From Glycine soja (Eukaryota; Streptophyta; Magnoliopsida; Fabales; Fabaceae): a stretch of 64,000 bases of DNA. Positions 25,622 to 37,870 of the stretch are shown here, piece by piece. The notes under the pieces are model-generated. The model was not told the DNA's origin. It ran no database searches and was given only the letters and a program-made list of their open reading frames with translations. The stretch spans positions 6,760,501-6,824,500 of the forward strand of contig NC_041005.1 in NCBI RefSeq assembly GCF_004193775.1, in the 5' to 3' direction. Position 1 is the first letter of the stretch. Each line of letters opens with the position of its first letter. A program made the position numbers and the translations under genes.

Positions 25622-26459
25622 CATAGGGAGCGGACTCGCATCGCAGGTGCAATGCAACTTTCATCATTGCTTTCCAGCTGCTACGGTGGTACTCACCAGT
25701 GGGCAGTGGCTTTTCTCGTTGCGTTATCATTTTTCGCTTTTTGCGAAATTTTTTAAAACAAATTAAGTAGATGCTTATAAAAGAAAATATTTTGAGTAGC
25801 AATATTCATTTAATTGGATGGTTTTATGTGATCACAAAATGTGTTTGTTTACACTATTCAAAACACTTTTTTTTTACAGTTTAAAATACTATCTAAAACA
25901 TTTTAAGAACGAAAAATAAAAAATATATTTTACAAAAATTAAAAGAATGAAAATAAAAAAACACTAAATTATAGGATAAAAAAAGTAGTTAAGCCTTAAA
26001 AAAAGTGCTTGGAAAATACTAAGTGCAATTACGATAATTAGTGTGAATTGGCTTGGGCCTTTGAGTACCCTGTTTTCCGCCTCTTCTGGAGGATTGATTC
26101 TGATAAAAACGGGCTTTGAATACCAGTATTACCATGTTTGACAAATTTGTAGAAAATTGATTTTGTCCTCGAACAATGATGATAAATTAACATGCTATTG
26201 ATTATGGGGCGGACATAAATAATATTATGTAATGACAATATACAAATTTTTTGAACTATCACTCAATTATACACCATTATACATAATAAATTTATTGATT
26301 TTTATAATAATTATGTTAAGAGTCATCCTAATAATGATTTCTATTTGACAATTTATTGACTTTGATATCATGACACAATCATACGAAGACAACAGAAATG
26401 AGGCAATGAGCTAGAGCAACAACCACACAGGGCTTGAAGAACACATATGAGGGCACGGG

Positions 26460-29400
26460 CTAAGGTTTCAAGAACCTGTCAAACCAATAAGATGATTCTT
26501 TCACCTGAAGCCTCGTTAATTGGTGTCCAACTCCAGGTTCTGTAATAATCTGCATCTCAAAGCAACCAATCATAAATTAGGACAATCACTCATCAACACC
26601 ATCTTAATATAAAACTAAAATATTTCACTTTTCTTTCCCTCCAAAACTTAATTCCAAACATACCCAAAAAGAATCCCCAACCAAACACCCGACTAAGCGC
26701 TCCTCACAATCACATCCAATATAAGAGGCTGCACCTTCAATGGTGTTCATGTTGGAAATTTCACATCAAAATCGACTAGTGATATGATCAAATTAAAGTA
26801 TATATAAATGAGAGGTAACTCTCACCTTACAAAGTGGTTTTGTAGGATTCAGTTAGACTTAAATATAAATTTTAAGAGCCTCTGACTTGACTTGAGATGT
26901 TATGTCGATTAAATCTTAAAAATCAAGCTGAACAAATAAAGTCAACAATAGACATGCACTCTCATGTGTTTGCCATACTTTGGAAAGCGCATGTTAAATT
27001 CAAGGGACTACCTTTCCACTTCTATTATGAGAGGTTTTTTATGAAATGGTGCTTTGTTGAAACTGGAGAATTGCACGTTTCAACCAACGGTTAAATCTAT
27101 TCTTATTAAACTCATTACGGAAGATCACTAGCAAATTTAAATTTCTCACCAAAGTGACCAAACTACACAAGTTCATACCTTGAAATTATCTAAACAGTCA
27201 AACTCTCCATATGCCCAGCTTGCCTTTGCCCTCGGAATTTCCAAGCCTGCAACGGGACACCGAGGATCTTCCGCACCTAGAGTTCCCAAAACCCAAGCAA
27301 ATACTTCAATTCCAAGTTAGCTTCAAAAAATTCACAAAAACTAAATGAACGAAATAACTAAATTGACCAATACGGATGGATGCAGGGGTCTATGATATTA
27401 TTGATACATCCTAAAGAAGCAAAAAACTTACGTTGCAGCAGAGTGGTTACCCTGAATTGTCAATACATGCAGTTGAATATGAATAAGATAGCACGATTCA
27501 ATTTGAAAATGTTTAATGTACTATATATACAAGGGTCTTACCATTAACAATAAGCAAAGGACGTGGTGCGATAGTTGGAACTGAATAAGGTGAATCAAAT
27601 TGGGAAGCTAAACCAGGAGCAATTCGGTCCCACACCTGATCAGAAATATAAAATTGAGACTAGTATATAGTATCAAGTATCAACTGCAAACACTGTAGAA
27701 TAACAAGAACAAAGCTCTCTAGATGGAAATTGTGCCCAGTGGGTGAATAACTAGCAATTATGGGATACGTATCATGGTACCCATTATTGTAATCATGTTT
27801 AGTTAAAGCAATAAATCAAAGCTTATAGCGATTCATTTGGAGACGGAATCATAGTTGGATTCATAAAAACTTGACTGACCTTCTCCACCACTTCTTTGTC
27901 AATAGCACCTTTACCCAAATCATCACGAGCCACTGCATCCGCAAAACTAACAGCATTATGGATAGATATAGCAAAGTATCTTCAGAATATATGTTCAGTT
28001 TTCCACTGTTAGCATGCTTGAATGAACAGAACCCAACAGATAGGACTAGGATTCATATCATATTTTCCCTTATAGATCTGAAACACCGTTCCAACTTCAC
28101 CATTTAATTTAATCCATTGGCATCATCAATTTTAAGAATTTATTTAATGTTGCATATGAAATCATACACTATAGACGACAAGTATAAACTGCTACCTACA
28201 AGATTACAGGATTTGTATGAATAGTGATTCCAAAATTATATAAACCAAAATTGAACTACAAGGAGAAGTAACTTAAGCAAAGATAAAAAAACAAGTAAAA
28301 CATGAAAGAAACTTCAGAAACTCATTTGACAATATGTTACCCTCAAAAAGAGGCTTTATACTATCAACTCGAGCCTGCCATTTATCATTGTCCATGGCCC
28401 ATCGAAATCCCTGCAAGCATTTAGCACAAAAGTTTTCAAATTGTTGTTTCAGAAACACATTTTGCTAAATAAAAGCTTCACTCAATCATTCAAAGCCACC
28501 TGAACGCCAATCAGAGGAGCAACCACAGCATAGCGAGTATCAGCAACTGCAGCAAACCATGCATGCATTCCTGCATCAAGGAATTATATAAGTGATGAGT
28601 CACATCAAACATGCCATCTGACATATTATTTTCAACTTCTCTCGACCAACCTCCAAGTGATATTCCAGTGATTCCTATCCTAGAAGGGTCTACATCCTCT
28701 CTGTGTGTTAGATAATCTGCCAATTTAATCAAGTCCCAGACCTGCCAGATCAAGGAATAATACACCATTTCTGAACCAAACTAATCGTAAGTTTAAACTG
28801 TCATAACTCATAATTACAATTCAAACAAATCAGTTGGAGCATTAAGTGGCTCCATATGGTAAATCTGCATGATAAATAATAAGTTACCGTGTCAAATATG
28901 AATGGCATCGTCTCACCGGTTTTCCATGCAGAAATAAGTGCCTGTGCATTTTTTGTCGGGGAGGTTGTAGCCAAAACAAAAGTAAAACAAAACATGATCA
29001 GTTTTGCATTTTATATAGATGACTTATTTTTAACTTTCCTAATAATCTTGAATAAATATGTAAGCAGAAGAAAGTCCATTTCTTCTTCATATAAGGACAA
29101 TACGAACATAAAACCAATAAATTTATAAAACAAATTACTTCTCCTAAAGCTTAACCTACATTCTTCAGGGCCAATTGCATACACTATTCAGAACCACTAT
29201 ACAAATTTGATTTTCCTGTAAAAAAAAATACAAGTTTGATTTGATTTAACAATCAAATTATTATGTTTGGAATTCATTAAAAATAATTATTTGAATTAAT
29301 TTACAGACCAGAATTCTATTTTAACTTACAGTTCCTTTTATTTAAGTAGTTTACTTTATTACCATCACTCTGGATATGTAAATGAGTCAACTAATAAGGG

Positions 29401-30485
29401 GAGCATAGTTAAATAATTAAAACTGAATTGCAATCAAATCCAAATAAATTTGAGTTACACAACCTAAAATAAAAAAGATTTCAAAAGCAAACCATTTCCT
29501 AAAATTTTGCTGTTTCAAATAAAGAATTTGAAGTACGAGTTCAGACTAAAACTTTTCCCTAAATAAAATTGCGCAATTTATCAGGAGGACTAGACCTAAA
29601 AATAAATCAGAGCAAGGCAAACACATACATCGCGATAGGCGGTTGCGCTGGTAGCACGTTCTCCATGGTAACGAGAATCAACAGAAATTGCTATATATCC
29701 TCGCGAAGCATATGCCTAAAACACCAAGAAACCGAAGCCAGAAAGAAAATCCGTTTTCAAACAGGCATACAAAAGAACAGTACAGTTGCAGAGAAGACGT
29801 AGTGCTAAGTGTTAACAGTTAACCTTAAGCAATGGACGCACGGCTTCTTTGTATTTATTCGTACTGTGAAGAAAAACAACCGCAGGCCTTTTTCTCTGCT
29901 TATCGCTTTCCTTCAACTTCAAAACCAACAAAGGCAACCGTCCTTGCTCTCCTTCCTACGATTCAAAATCGACGAATTTCTCTGGCGCTCAAAATCGAAT
30001 CGGAATAACAAAATTATCGATGCAACATTCAACTCCAGGAAAAATCGAATTAATCAGTGACCTACCTCTGTATTCAAGTAGAGATTCTCCTCCTCGAGCA
30101 AGTCTTCAAGGTTCTCTATATCAGCCTTCGGACACGACTCCATTATCTCGATCTGTAAAAGGTTCTCATGCGATTGAACCAGCAAATTAAGTAGAAATTG
30201 AAAAAAGAAATGTTGATACGATACCCCTTCGATCGATGGAGGAGAGTCCTGATGCAAAGGATTGGCAACTGGCTTCGCGAGTTCGACTGTTAGTGGAACT
30301 GAAACATATATATAACCAACGAGATTTAACTAAAAGAATCGTTGCGCAATACATAGCGAGATTAGGGAAGTTAGTGAGTGAACTTCGATTTCTACACCTT
30401 GAGCGGGTCGCCTACTACGCAGGACTTGAAGGAACTCTGATCGGAACTTGCTCTGAGCTTCTTCAACGGCTTCTTTTTCCGCCAT
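26460..30485 (-). CDS. Alpha/beta-hydrolase (carboxylesterase-like), intact copy A
   Basis: Serine hydrolase of the alpha/beta fold, similar to Arabidopsis At5g25770; substrate unknown and no signal peptide obvious. Thirteen exons, in transcript order: 30485-30398, 30298-30225, 30152-30066, 29955-29824, 29715-29629, 28941-28888, 28741-28651, 28570-28500, 28410-28341, 27932-27880, 27635-27542, 27276-27179, 26549-26460. All junctions are GT-AG and close to 362 aa. Visible features: the strand before the oxyanion loop, AVVFLHS (residues 108-114); GYIAISVDSRYHGERA; the nucleophile elbow GISLGG with Ser202; the acid probably Asp304 in AEDPRCP; the base His342 in EPGVGHQL. The N-terminal 80 residues are charged (LEDLLEEENLYLNTE). 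The start is the ATG of MAEKEAVEEAQ, absent in copies B and C. The promoter carries paired G-boxes. This is the only copy with ancestral start and all exons. Confidence 0.93.
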
Positions 30486-30573
30486 TTTGGTTTGGATTTT
30501 ACTGTGAGTGTGAGCTTGAGCGATGGTTCTGCTTCTCCTTGTGAAATGTGTTCCGCGTTTATAATTAAGTCAC

Positions 30574-30640
30574 TTTGGCGGGTTGGTGGTGATTATTGAA
30601 TGCTCAAGGCACGTGTGGTCAAACAGAATCTGCACGTGCC
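30574..30640 (-). promoter_or_regulatory. Paired G-boxes and E2F-like site upstream of hydrolase A
   Basis: CACGTG occurs at 30610-30615 and 30633-30638 in an imperfect inverted arrangement matching the fragment's promoter at 25587-25621, about 125-155 bp upstream of the ATG. TTTGGCGG at 30574-30581 fits the E2F consensus. These are absent from the matching position upstream of copies B and C. Confidence 0.5.
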
Positions 30641-30659
30641 TCGTGGGAACAGCACTCGT

Positions 30660-31350
30660 AGGTAGGGATGTCAACGGAAATAGGTCATGACGGGAAGGGT
30701 ACTCCCGACCCGGCCTCCAATTAATTCTTTATTAGGAATACTACACTAATTTGATCATTTTTCTTGACTTTCTTGAATTCTTATTTTATTTCCATGATAT
30801 ATTTATAATAATCATACAAAAGATAACAATGATAATAGAATTGTAAATAAAATAATAAAAATATATTACTCTGTTATGCTTGTGATAATATTGTCGAACA
30901 AGAGATATGTTGGTGTCTTATGCACCCTCTTGACCTATTCTTTTTTTGGTGTGAATTGCTATCAATCTTTATTCCCATTTTTGATTCCCTTTGTGGTGGA
31001 TTTTTCTTCCTATTCCCATTCTCAAAATTAAAAAAAAAACATTAATGTTAAATTTTAATACAAGTAAATTTTTAAAAAATTGTTGTTGTTTTATTATTTT
31101 ATGGGTTATGCCAGTTTGTATAATTGCATATGCATTAAGTGACTAAATGTATTAAAAATATAAAATCAATTTTTAATATTTAAAATATAAAATAACAATT
31201 AATGTAAGAATAATATGTAATTTACTCGTGAACCCCGTGCGATAGAGGGCACCACGGGAGGATATTTATTTCCCTTCCCATCCCTACGGGAAAAAAAAAA
31301 ATCTTCATATGCAGGACTCCATACACCACAATTCCCCCATGAATCTAGTT
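30660..31350. mobile_element. Insertion in the hydrolase A upstream region, hAT-like
   Basis: The upstream sequences of the fragment and copy A match until about 30658 and again from about 31355, so roughly 700 bases were added here (or lost there). The insert begins tagggatgtcaacgg, ends near catcccta (31279-31286), and has cccgacccgg/caccacggg segments near its ends, like the hAT-like elements elsewhere in the window. I could not find a clean 8-bp duplication. Confidence 0.5.
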
Positions 31351-31359
31351 GACACCAGT

Positions 31360-34300
31360 ACAGGTGGGTGCAACTTTCATCATTTTCCTCTCTTGCTTTC
31401 CTGCTGCTATGGTGGTACTTACCAGTGGCCTTTCTCGTTGTCTTATCCTTTTTCTCTTTTTGTGAAATTTTTGGAAAAAGAAGTTAAGTGGATGCTTATA
31501 AAAAAAAATGTTACAAATAACAATGTTCACTTGATTAATGATTTTATGTGATAATTAATTTGTTTTAATTTTGCTACTTTCATCAGTTGATTCAAGGCTT
31601 ATAATATTCATCTCGTTGATTTTGTTCAATGCGTATAATGTTTAGGAATTTATTTTTTTGATCCTCAATGATAGAACACCATTAACTAATTTAACCTATT
31701 TATAGGTTAATATATGACAAGTTGCTGTGAGGGAGGGCAGGAGGGGAAATCACGTCGTTTGTTGAATATATTACAGGAAAGTAGGGGAAATGGAAAAGGA
31801 CGATCAAATTATAATACTGAGTTTCAACGAAGCTTCTTCAGTTCCTGATTTTATCAAAGACAAATCTCAGTGAGTACTTTGATACTTATTTTCCCCATTT
31901 GTTTAACAAGGATTACGACAAAGGAATTGATGCTGTGTTTGTTTACATTATTGAACAACCAATATCCAAAAGAAAGTATAGAAACATTCACTAGGCTACA
32001 TGGACGTACGGCGTGAAAATGGATTAAAACTAACTAATCTCTTTCAGTATATAATCATCATCATCATTATATCAAATTTTACTTATTTTTCTTTATCCCT
32101 TCTTCATCAACTTTGCTTCTTCACAATTTCAATGATTTATTTAGAAGAAAGGGAAAAATTTAAAAATATAAACAAAAGAAGAAAAATCAAAAAGAAAAAA
32201 ACCATAATGTTACATAGGCTAAAATAAAATTTTAATATCTTATTTATATTTTTTTATGAATTTGATCCCTTAATTTTAAAAAAAAAATCACTTTGATCTC
32301 ATACAGTGTTAGATCAAATTTGTCTTTTTGTTAAATTTTTTTTTCTAATGATGTCAATTTTGGTTGATTTGATATCTTACCATTTGTCATTTATTAATAA
32401 GTTCACCAAGTTAGTGTGATAACTTAATTGAAAGATTAATTTAATCTAGCAAAATACTTTTTAAGGGACAAAGTAAAAAGTTTTAAACTCAAGATACTAA
32501 AATTAAATAAAAAAATATAGATAAAGAATTAAAATTTTATTTTATCCTTTTATATATCATTTTTGTGGGTGATTAAGCTAGTTAATTGGAAGAAATAAGA
32601 AGAATCACAATATATTTGTGTTTGACGACTTTCATATATTTTTAAAATAATAATAAGTAAAAGAGTGAATAAATAAATTTATCAATTAATTATTTCACCG
32701 TAAATTTGTAATTGATATGATATCTCTAATTGCATCATTATCACAATATATTTTAAATTTTTTTATTTGTAATTAAATAGTGCATGAAATGTAATTAAAT
32801 GATATTTTAATTGCATCTTTTATTAGTAAACATTATTGTTTTAATGTGCTTAAAATTATCAAAATAATCTCAAACTTTTGAGGAAAAATTTAAACTTGTG
32901 TATATTACTTAATATAATGAATATTATCTTCACAAAGCACTCACTATTATATAACCTTCATTGTCTTTTTTTTAAAAAAAAAGGTATACAAAAAAAAATA
33001 GTGAGATACAAGTGTCTCTTTTTCCCCTAGTTTTATATAGAATAGTTTAAACTTTCCTATAACTTTTCCTTACAAGTCTTTCTGTTTATTAAATAAAAAT
33101 TATTTTGATGGTGTTAATAATATTTACTTTTCATGTGTAATATTTATTTTATAGGATATTAGGAAAATTAATAAGATAATTATTTCCCATATCTATATTT
33201 ATTTATAAATAAAATATAAGTGAAAACATTAATATGATTTAAAATGTTATTAATGTAGCAATTGTATAAATACATAAATAAATAGATATATCTTAATGAT
33301 TAATCAAGCCATCCATAATTCTTAGTGATGAACTTGAGTTTTGTAATAAAATTAAGATCTTAACCAATACAACTGAATAATAAATGATGAATTTCTTAAG
33401 TCATTCATCGGTTAAAAATGTGTTAATCCATTAAAGTTTGATAACGAGTGTGAGCTCTTCAATAAATTAACATCTTAATTAAGACAATTGAATAATGATT
33501 TTTTTAATTAAATGTGTGTTAATTTATTAGAGTTTAACAGTAATATTATACTCTAAATATAACTAAGAACTATAATAATAGAAGAAAAAATCATTACATT
33601 ATTCTTTTCTTTGTTTTTGAAATTAATTAAAAAAACATTACTTCATATTATTATGATATTTAGGAGTGTTATTAGGCATTTACCTTAATTAGTAAATTAA
33701 TTTTGATTGATTAACTACCAATTTAATATTGAACTATCTATATGGTCACATACAAACAAGTATTCTAATCTTTATGTAAAAAAATATTTTATTTAATAAT
33801 TGAATTAATTTAAATAAATATTTTTAATAGAATATTATTATATTTTTACTAGCAACAATTATAAATAATATAAATATAAATCAAATGTGAAATTGAATTT
33901 GGTGCATAAGTGACCATGTCAAACTTAGTCAAGTTTATTTTTAAATGCCACGAGAGATATTCATTGTTGATAATAAATACAAGATGAGTAAACTGTTTTC
34001 AAATTAATTTTTAAAATAAGTGTTTTAATGGTTGTATTTGATGCAACACCACTCTCATCCATTTTCCCTTTTATTCATCGGCACACACCTATGTATCATA
34101 AATGGTGTTGTTTTATTCCATGTTGTTTCACTTCATAAAAGCTTAAGTAGAAATTGTTTCAGTCTATATACATAGAGTCTTCGTAGAATTAAAAATTTTC
34201 CATAGTTCAATTGTTGATATACAATTACTTGTTTTAAAGCTTGAAAAAAGAACTTATGTTTTAAAATTTTATTCCCATTATATATTTTAAACTCCAAATA

Positions 34301-34530
34301 TATCATTTTATTTCACAGTATGTATATTTTTGTATCAATAAATATTAATTTATAAATTTTATTAAAAATTTCATTAAAAGATATTTAAACCTACAAATTT
34401 TCTTCCTTTCTTTTTCCTTCACCCTTCCCTAATCTTATATATATCTCCTTATTGTGCAGTAAATTACATAAACGCTGCTTTTAAGTTTTAACTATCCAAA
34501 TCAATAGCTCAATAGCTATAATGTGGGTTT
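31360..34530. other. Intergenic AT-rich region between hydrolase copies A and B
   Basis: The first 180 bases continue the upstream homology with 25650-25800. The rest is AT-rich and shows no gene on either strand; open stretches near 32000-32227 are low in complexity. The 3' flank of copy B begins near 34530. Confidence 0.55.
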
Positions 34531-34794
34531 CAACAGGTAAAGCATTTTGCATTATCCGTATCATGACAGACATATACAATCATACAAAGGCAATTGGAAT
34601 GAGGCAATAAGCCCTGATCAGCAAGCTGGTTCATAATTTTATAACCACAGGGCTTAAAGAACACAGATCTGAGGGCACGAGCTAAGGGTTTAAGAACCTA
34701 TCAAACCAATCAGCTGATTCTTTTATCATAAATCTCGTTACTTGGTGTCCAATTCCAGCTTCTGCAATAAACTGAATTTCAAAGCAACCAACGT

Positions 34795-36064
34795 TGTTAT
34801 CTTTTTACATGTTGTTTATGTGCAGTAATATTATTTATATGCATTAATAGTTTTTTATTTATTTTATATTTGTTTCAAAATTATATAATATTGCTCAACA
34901 TTATTATTATTTTAAATTTTAAATATGTAATATATTATATATATTATAATATTATTTTGCAGTTATTAAGAGTAATTATTTTTTCATTATTTTAATTTTA
35001 CATTATTTTAATTTTCTGTTTATGTGCGGTTATGTTTTTATTATTTTTTAATAATTATTTATTATTATTAAATGTTATTTTTTAAATAATTTAGAATAAA
35101 AAAAGAAATTTACTTTTATATAGTATTAATCATTTTCTATTCTGGATAATTATACTTTTATAAATGTCCTTTATGATTGTTCTTGAAGATAACATAAATT
35201 AAAAATGATCAAGTAAAGAGGTTTAGGTCTTCCAAACAAAACTCCGGTTGTTAAATTATCAATATCTTTTAGGTAAATTCCTATGTAGTTATATTATATG
35301 TTATAATGATCTTTTTGTATTTTTTTTTCTTAACAAGATTTTATATCCATTGAATTCAATGAAATTTTTGGGTAAAATAAATCCCAAAAAAGGTCACAAA
35401 ATTACAAACGCTAAAAGTATATCAATTAGATATGTCCAACAACCTGTTCAAAAAATATTCATGACAAGTGAAAATCATGCTCAAACAAATTCTAAAGAGG
35501 TTGACCACATCAAACATCAAGTAATGAGATATATTTTGTCTTTTTATTGTTAGATTTCTTACAAAGTGTGTGACAAAAATTATTTCTATAGTGTTTAATT
35601 TTTATATGAATAAAATCATTCTTAATTTTTATGCTCTTCCAATATGAATAGGATGATATGAAAGAGTAAAAAAAAAAGCATAGATGATCTTTATGAATTG
35701 GTGTTGAATTTAACAACACATGTTACTATTGACACACCATTCAAGACGCCTTACAAACAAGGATGTCGACTTAATCTTTATGTAAGTGGTGACGGTAAAT
35801 GCTTTGAGAAAAAAATAAGTGGAAAAAAATTATTCCCACCTTTAAAGAAAAATATGAAACCCTTGAAGGTTTTGCAAACCATAACTTCTAATGCAGGGTA
35901 CTATATCAACGATGGTGTGAAAACAATGTTTTCCAAGTTTATTTTGATGATGCCAAAGACTCAAGTCAAGAATCAAGATTCAAGCAAGTTTCAAGAATCA
36001 AAGAATACGTTGTTCAATCAAGAATCAAGATTCAAGTGAAGATTCAAGAGAAAACTCAAGATAT
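34795..36064 (+). repeat. Unidentified dispersed repeat, copy 2, inside the transposon insertion
   Basis: Inverted relative of 1-1437. It begins abruptly at gttgttatctttttacatg directly against copy B intron sequence, with no inverted repeat of the CACTA type. It contains open stretches at 35248-35553 (KFLGKINPKKGHKITNAKS) and 35698-36039 (GCRLNLYVSGDGKCFEKK). The match to copy 1 ends around aagatatgcaa, beyond which this copy runs into CACTA-type coding sequence. I do not recognise the protein fragments. Confidence 0.65.
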
Positions 36065-36527
36065 GCAACAGTTGACGCAACAAATCAAGGACCAACTAGA
36101 GGATTCAATCACAGAAAAAGTCACTCGACGGCTAATGTTATCCCTCAGCCAAATGCAATCACAGGGACTCGCACTGCCTCCTGAACCTGATGTTGGTCCT
36201 TCAGCTGCTCGTGTCAGCACAAAGGAGAGTTGTGTTGATCCCTCAGGGAACGATCTAGACACCGGTGACTCATACAAATGTGGGTTGTATATTGAAGAAT
36301 ATCCTTCTCGCCTGGTTGCCCTGGAAAGAGTTTATGAGGGATCTACAACAATTCACAACATTCCTTTGCTGCATGATCAAGTTAAGGTTGGTGTTGAGGA
36401 GATTAGAGATGTAGATGCTCCCATTCCTGTACCCACTAAAGAGGTTAAGGTCGTGGGACAGGCTCTTAACACATTCCTTGCTTGGCCGACACATCTAGTC
36501 AAGCGTTTATCAGAACAGGTATTTTAG
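36036..36527 (+). pseudogene. CACTA (En/Spm) transposon protein fragment
   Basis: The open stretch of 163 codons reads DQLEDSITEKVTRRLMLSLS, then CGLYIEEYPSRLVALERVYE, STTIHNIPLLHDQVKVGVEE, DADAP-like VDAPIPVPTKEVKVVGQAL and TFLAWPTHLVKRLSEQ. This block is found in proteins of plant CACTA/En-Spm elements (an accessory, TNPA-region protein), not in the catalytic TNP2 transposase. It is a part only, ending at a stop shortly after a splice-like site, so it is unlikely to work. The same insertion ends in a CACTA terminus at 37888. Confidence 0.75.
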
Positions 36528-37617
36528 TGTCATTAAATGCTTATTTTTCCAATTAAAATGTTTACTGTGATTAAATTATGTCAATTAATTATGTTGGATA
36601 AACAGGGAGCTGTGAGACCCGCGAAACCAATTAATAAGATTGTTTTTCAATTAATTGATATTATAAAAAAATTGTAACAATTTTTGTTTGCTACTAAGTA
36701 TATAAATCAATTAATAAGATTGTTTTAATTTAACTAGTGATTTTAAATTTAAGTTTTAATACAATATTAAATATTAATAAGGATGACTTTTTTATAATAA
36801 GAACTCGGTGATAATCATTTCATAAATGATAATCATACTAAATTTGAGTGTGTCGTGGTTACCAGACCAAATATGTTATTCATGTTTTCAAACTTAGTTC
36901 GTGAATTAAAATTTAAAGTTTTATTAAGTAAATCTAAAAAAAAAATATTTAATTGAGTATTAAAATAACTTTTGACAAAAAATATTCATCACTATTTAAA
37001 TATAATTTTTTTTCTTTGTTTCTTCTTTCCTAAATAATTTTTTTATAAAATTTATTAACAAAAAATTCACATAATTAACAAATGAAGTTAAAAATAATAA
37101 AAAAATGACAAATATAATAAAAATAAATTACATGTGGATTATAATTAACTCTATATTTAAAGACTTAAAACATAATTTCCATGTTTCGTGAAAATAATTT
37201 TATTTTTGTTCTGAAAAATTTGTTTAAAAATAATAAAAATATCATTTTTTTTCAAATATAATAATTAAATAATAATATATTAATAATAAATTTTAATTTT
37301 TTTACTATATAATTATTTTTACTAACATTCTATAAAAATTCTATAAAAGTTAAACTCTATTATTAAAAACAATTTTTTTTTCAAATTAACTAATATCAAA
37401 TAATTTATATAAATATGTGTTATATTTAAATGATAATCATGAAATAATAAAATTAAAATTACGAAATTCATTTTAAAAATTTAGTTTAATTTTTAAATGT
37501 TTACCTTTTGAATTTATTATTGTTTATTAATTATTATATTTTTTTAATTAAAATATAATTAATAACGCAATATATGATTTTTTTTAAAATATATAAATAA
37601 TTTAAAAAATTATATTA

Positions 37618-37870
37618 ACATCAGTTATTTGAAAACTGATGTCGTTAAGCACTTACAACATCAGTTTTCAAATAACAGATGTTAAAACTGAATTTAGTAT
37701 GATTTTAACATCGGTTATTTGAAAAATGATGTTGTAAGTGTTTAACCACATCAGTTTTCAAATAACCGATGTTAAATTCAGTTTTAACATCGGTTATTTG
37801 AAAACCGATGTCGTTAAGCACTTACAACATCGATTTTCAAATAACCGATGTTAATAGGACGATGTTAAAA
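37618..37870. repeat. Subterminal palindrome array of the CACTA element
   Basis: A motif close to aacatcggttatttgaaaa and its complement alternate six or more times, forming several head-to-head pairs. Each pair can fold as a hairpin. In CACTA elements such subterminal repeats bind the TNPA-type protein; here they sit directly inside the terminus at 37876-37888. Confidence 0.85.

Noticed and set aside
37618..37870. Possible CRISPR-like regular repeats
   Set aside because: The repeats alternate in orientation and lie next to a CACTA terminus in a plant genome; they are subterminal transposon repeats.
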